From assembly GCA_024698865.1 (NCBI GenBank), contig JAILQS010000160.1:1-35381 (forward strand): a stretch of DNA of 35,381 nucleotides, read 5' to 3'. Origin of the DNA: Lachnospiraceae bacterium. Lineage in GTDB: Bacteria > Bacillota > Clostridia > Lachnospirales > Lachnospiraceae. How positions within the stretch are numbered: position 1 is the stretch's first letter; each line of letters starts with the position of its first letter. The notes under the pieces were generated by a model, which saw nothing but the letters and a program-made list of their open reading frames with translations, did not search any database and was not told where the DNA came from. Below, one piece after another: positions 35,171-35,381 of this stretch. The translations under genes and the position numbers were made by a program.

Positions 35171-35246
35171 AAAAGTTACTTTTTAACTTGAAAGTTATTT
35201 CTTAACTTGAAAGTTATTTACTAACTTAAAAGTTATTTACTAACTT
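35171..35246 (-). repeat. Four tandem 19-bp palindromic repeats at a gene 3' end
   Basis: Read on the minus strand the units are 35246-35228, 35227-35209, 35208-35190 and 35189-35171, with the first being AAGTTAGTAAATAACTTTT and the others differing at one to four positions. Each holds the inverted pair AAGTTA/TAACTT. The first unit encodes the last codons and stop of the gene; the last touches the terminator stem. Confidence 0.85.
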
Positions 35247-35381
35247 TTACTTTCTTAGCAGTTCCATATTTACCGGTAATCATCTTACCTGTAGAATCTT
35301 TCTGCATCATTGCAACTCTTACATAATAAGTACCTTTCTTTAAGCCCTTAATTGTAACAGTTGTCTTAGTTGTTGTTGCTT
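35233..35381 (-). CDS. C-terminal end of a surface protein with FnIII-like tail (partial)
   Basis: Only the last 48 codons and the stop are inside the window; the N-terminus lies beyond the right edge. The visible residues, TVTIKGLKKGTYYVRVAMMQ followed by ...GTAKKVKVSK, match the ending of the neighbouring 654-residue surface protein (SVTIKGLKSKKVYYVKVQ...KKIKVK), so both carry the same FnIII-like C-terminal module. Its stop codon lies in the first of four tandem 19-bp repeats and a strong terminator follows. Nothing can be said about the rest of the protein. Confidence 0.8.
   Translation of the reverse strand, partial: ATTTKTTVTIKGLKKGTYYVRVAMMQKDSTGKMITGKYGTAKKVKVSK

Overview
The window looks like part of a low-GC Firmicutes chromosome, most likely Lachnospiraceae or a close relative. 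The reasons are strong AGGAGG-type ribosome binding sites, Gram-positive TagG/TagH and CDP-glycerol phosphotransferase-family proteins, BspA-type LRR and InlB B-repeat surface proteins, and FnIII-like lysine-rich C-termini. This is judged by eye, without a database search. Every supported gene is on the minus strand, so transcription runs from high to low coordinates. No tRNA, rRNA, CRISPR array or insertion sequence was seen.

Right end (about 31.4-35.4 kb): the 3' end of a surface-protein gene followed by four 19-bp tandem repeats and a terminator; a secreted protein with a lectin/glucanase-like domain, four InlB B-repeats and a FnIII-like tail; and an AraC-type response regulator without a kinase beside it. 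The last two appear to be single-gene units with their own terminators.

Main cluster (about 31.4 to 3.6 kb): about 20 co-directional genes start from an extended -10 promoter just after the response-regulator terminator. In order of transcription they are: a WbaP-type initiating phosphoglycosyltransferase, a GT2, a TagB-like phosphotransferase, an IspD/TarI cytidylyltransferase, a degenerate SDR, a degenerate SDR fused to LicD, a large TagF-like protein, rfbF-rfbG-rfbH (CDP-4-keto-3,6-dideoxyglucose), a GtrB-like polyprenyl-phosphate glycosyltransferase, a Wzx-type flippase, a sialyltransferase-like GT-B protein, legB-legC-ptmE, and then four membrane or exported proteins (a polytopic GT-C-like protein, a membrane-anchored LRR protein, and two GT-C enzymes with extracellular C-terminal domains).

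Left end (1-3.5 kb): a separate promoter drives tagG-tagH, an ABC exporter of lipid-linked polymer, and a DUF6020-like membrane protein cut by the window edge.

Together the genes suggest synthesis, alditol-phosphate decoration, flipping or export, and outer-face glycosylation of a complex teichoic-acid-like surface polymer carrying unusual deoxy and amino sugars. The least ordinary parts are the IspD, degenerate SDR and SDR-LicD module, and the two incomplete sugar pathways (Leg and 3,6-dideoxyhexose).
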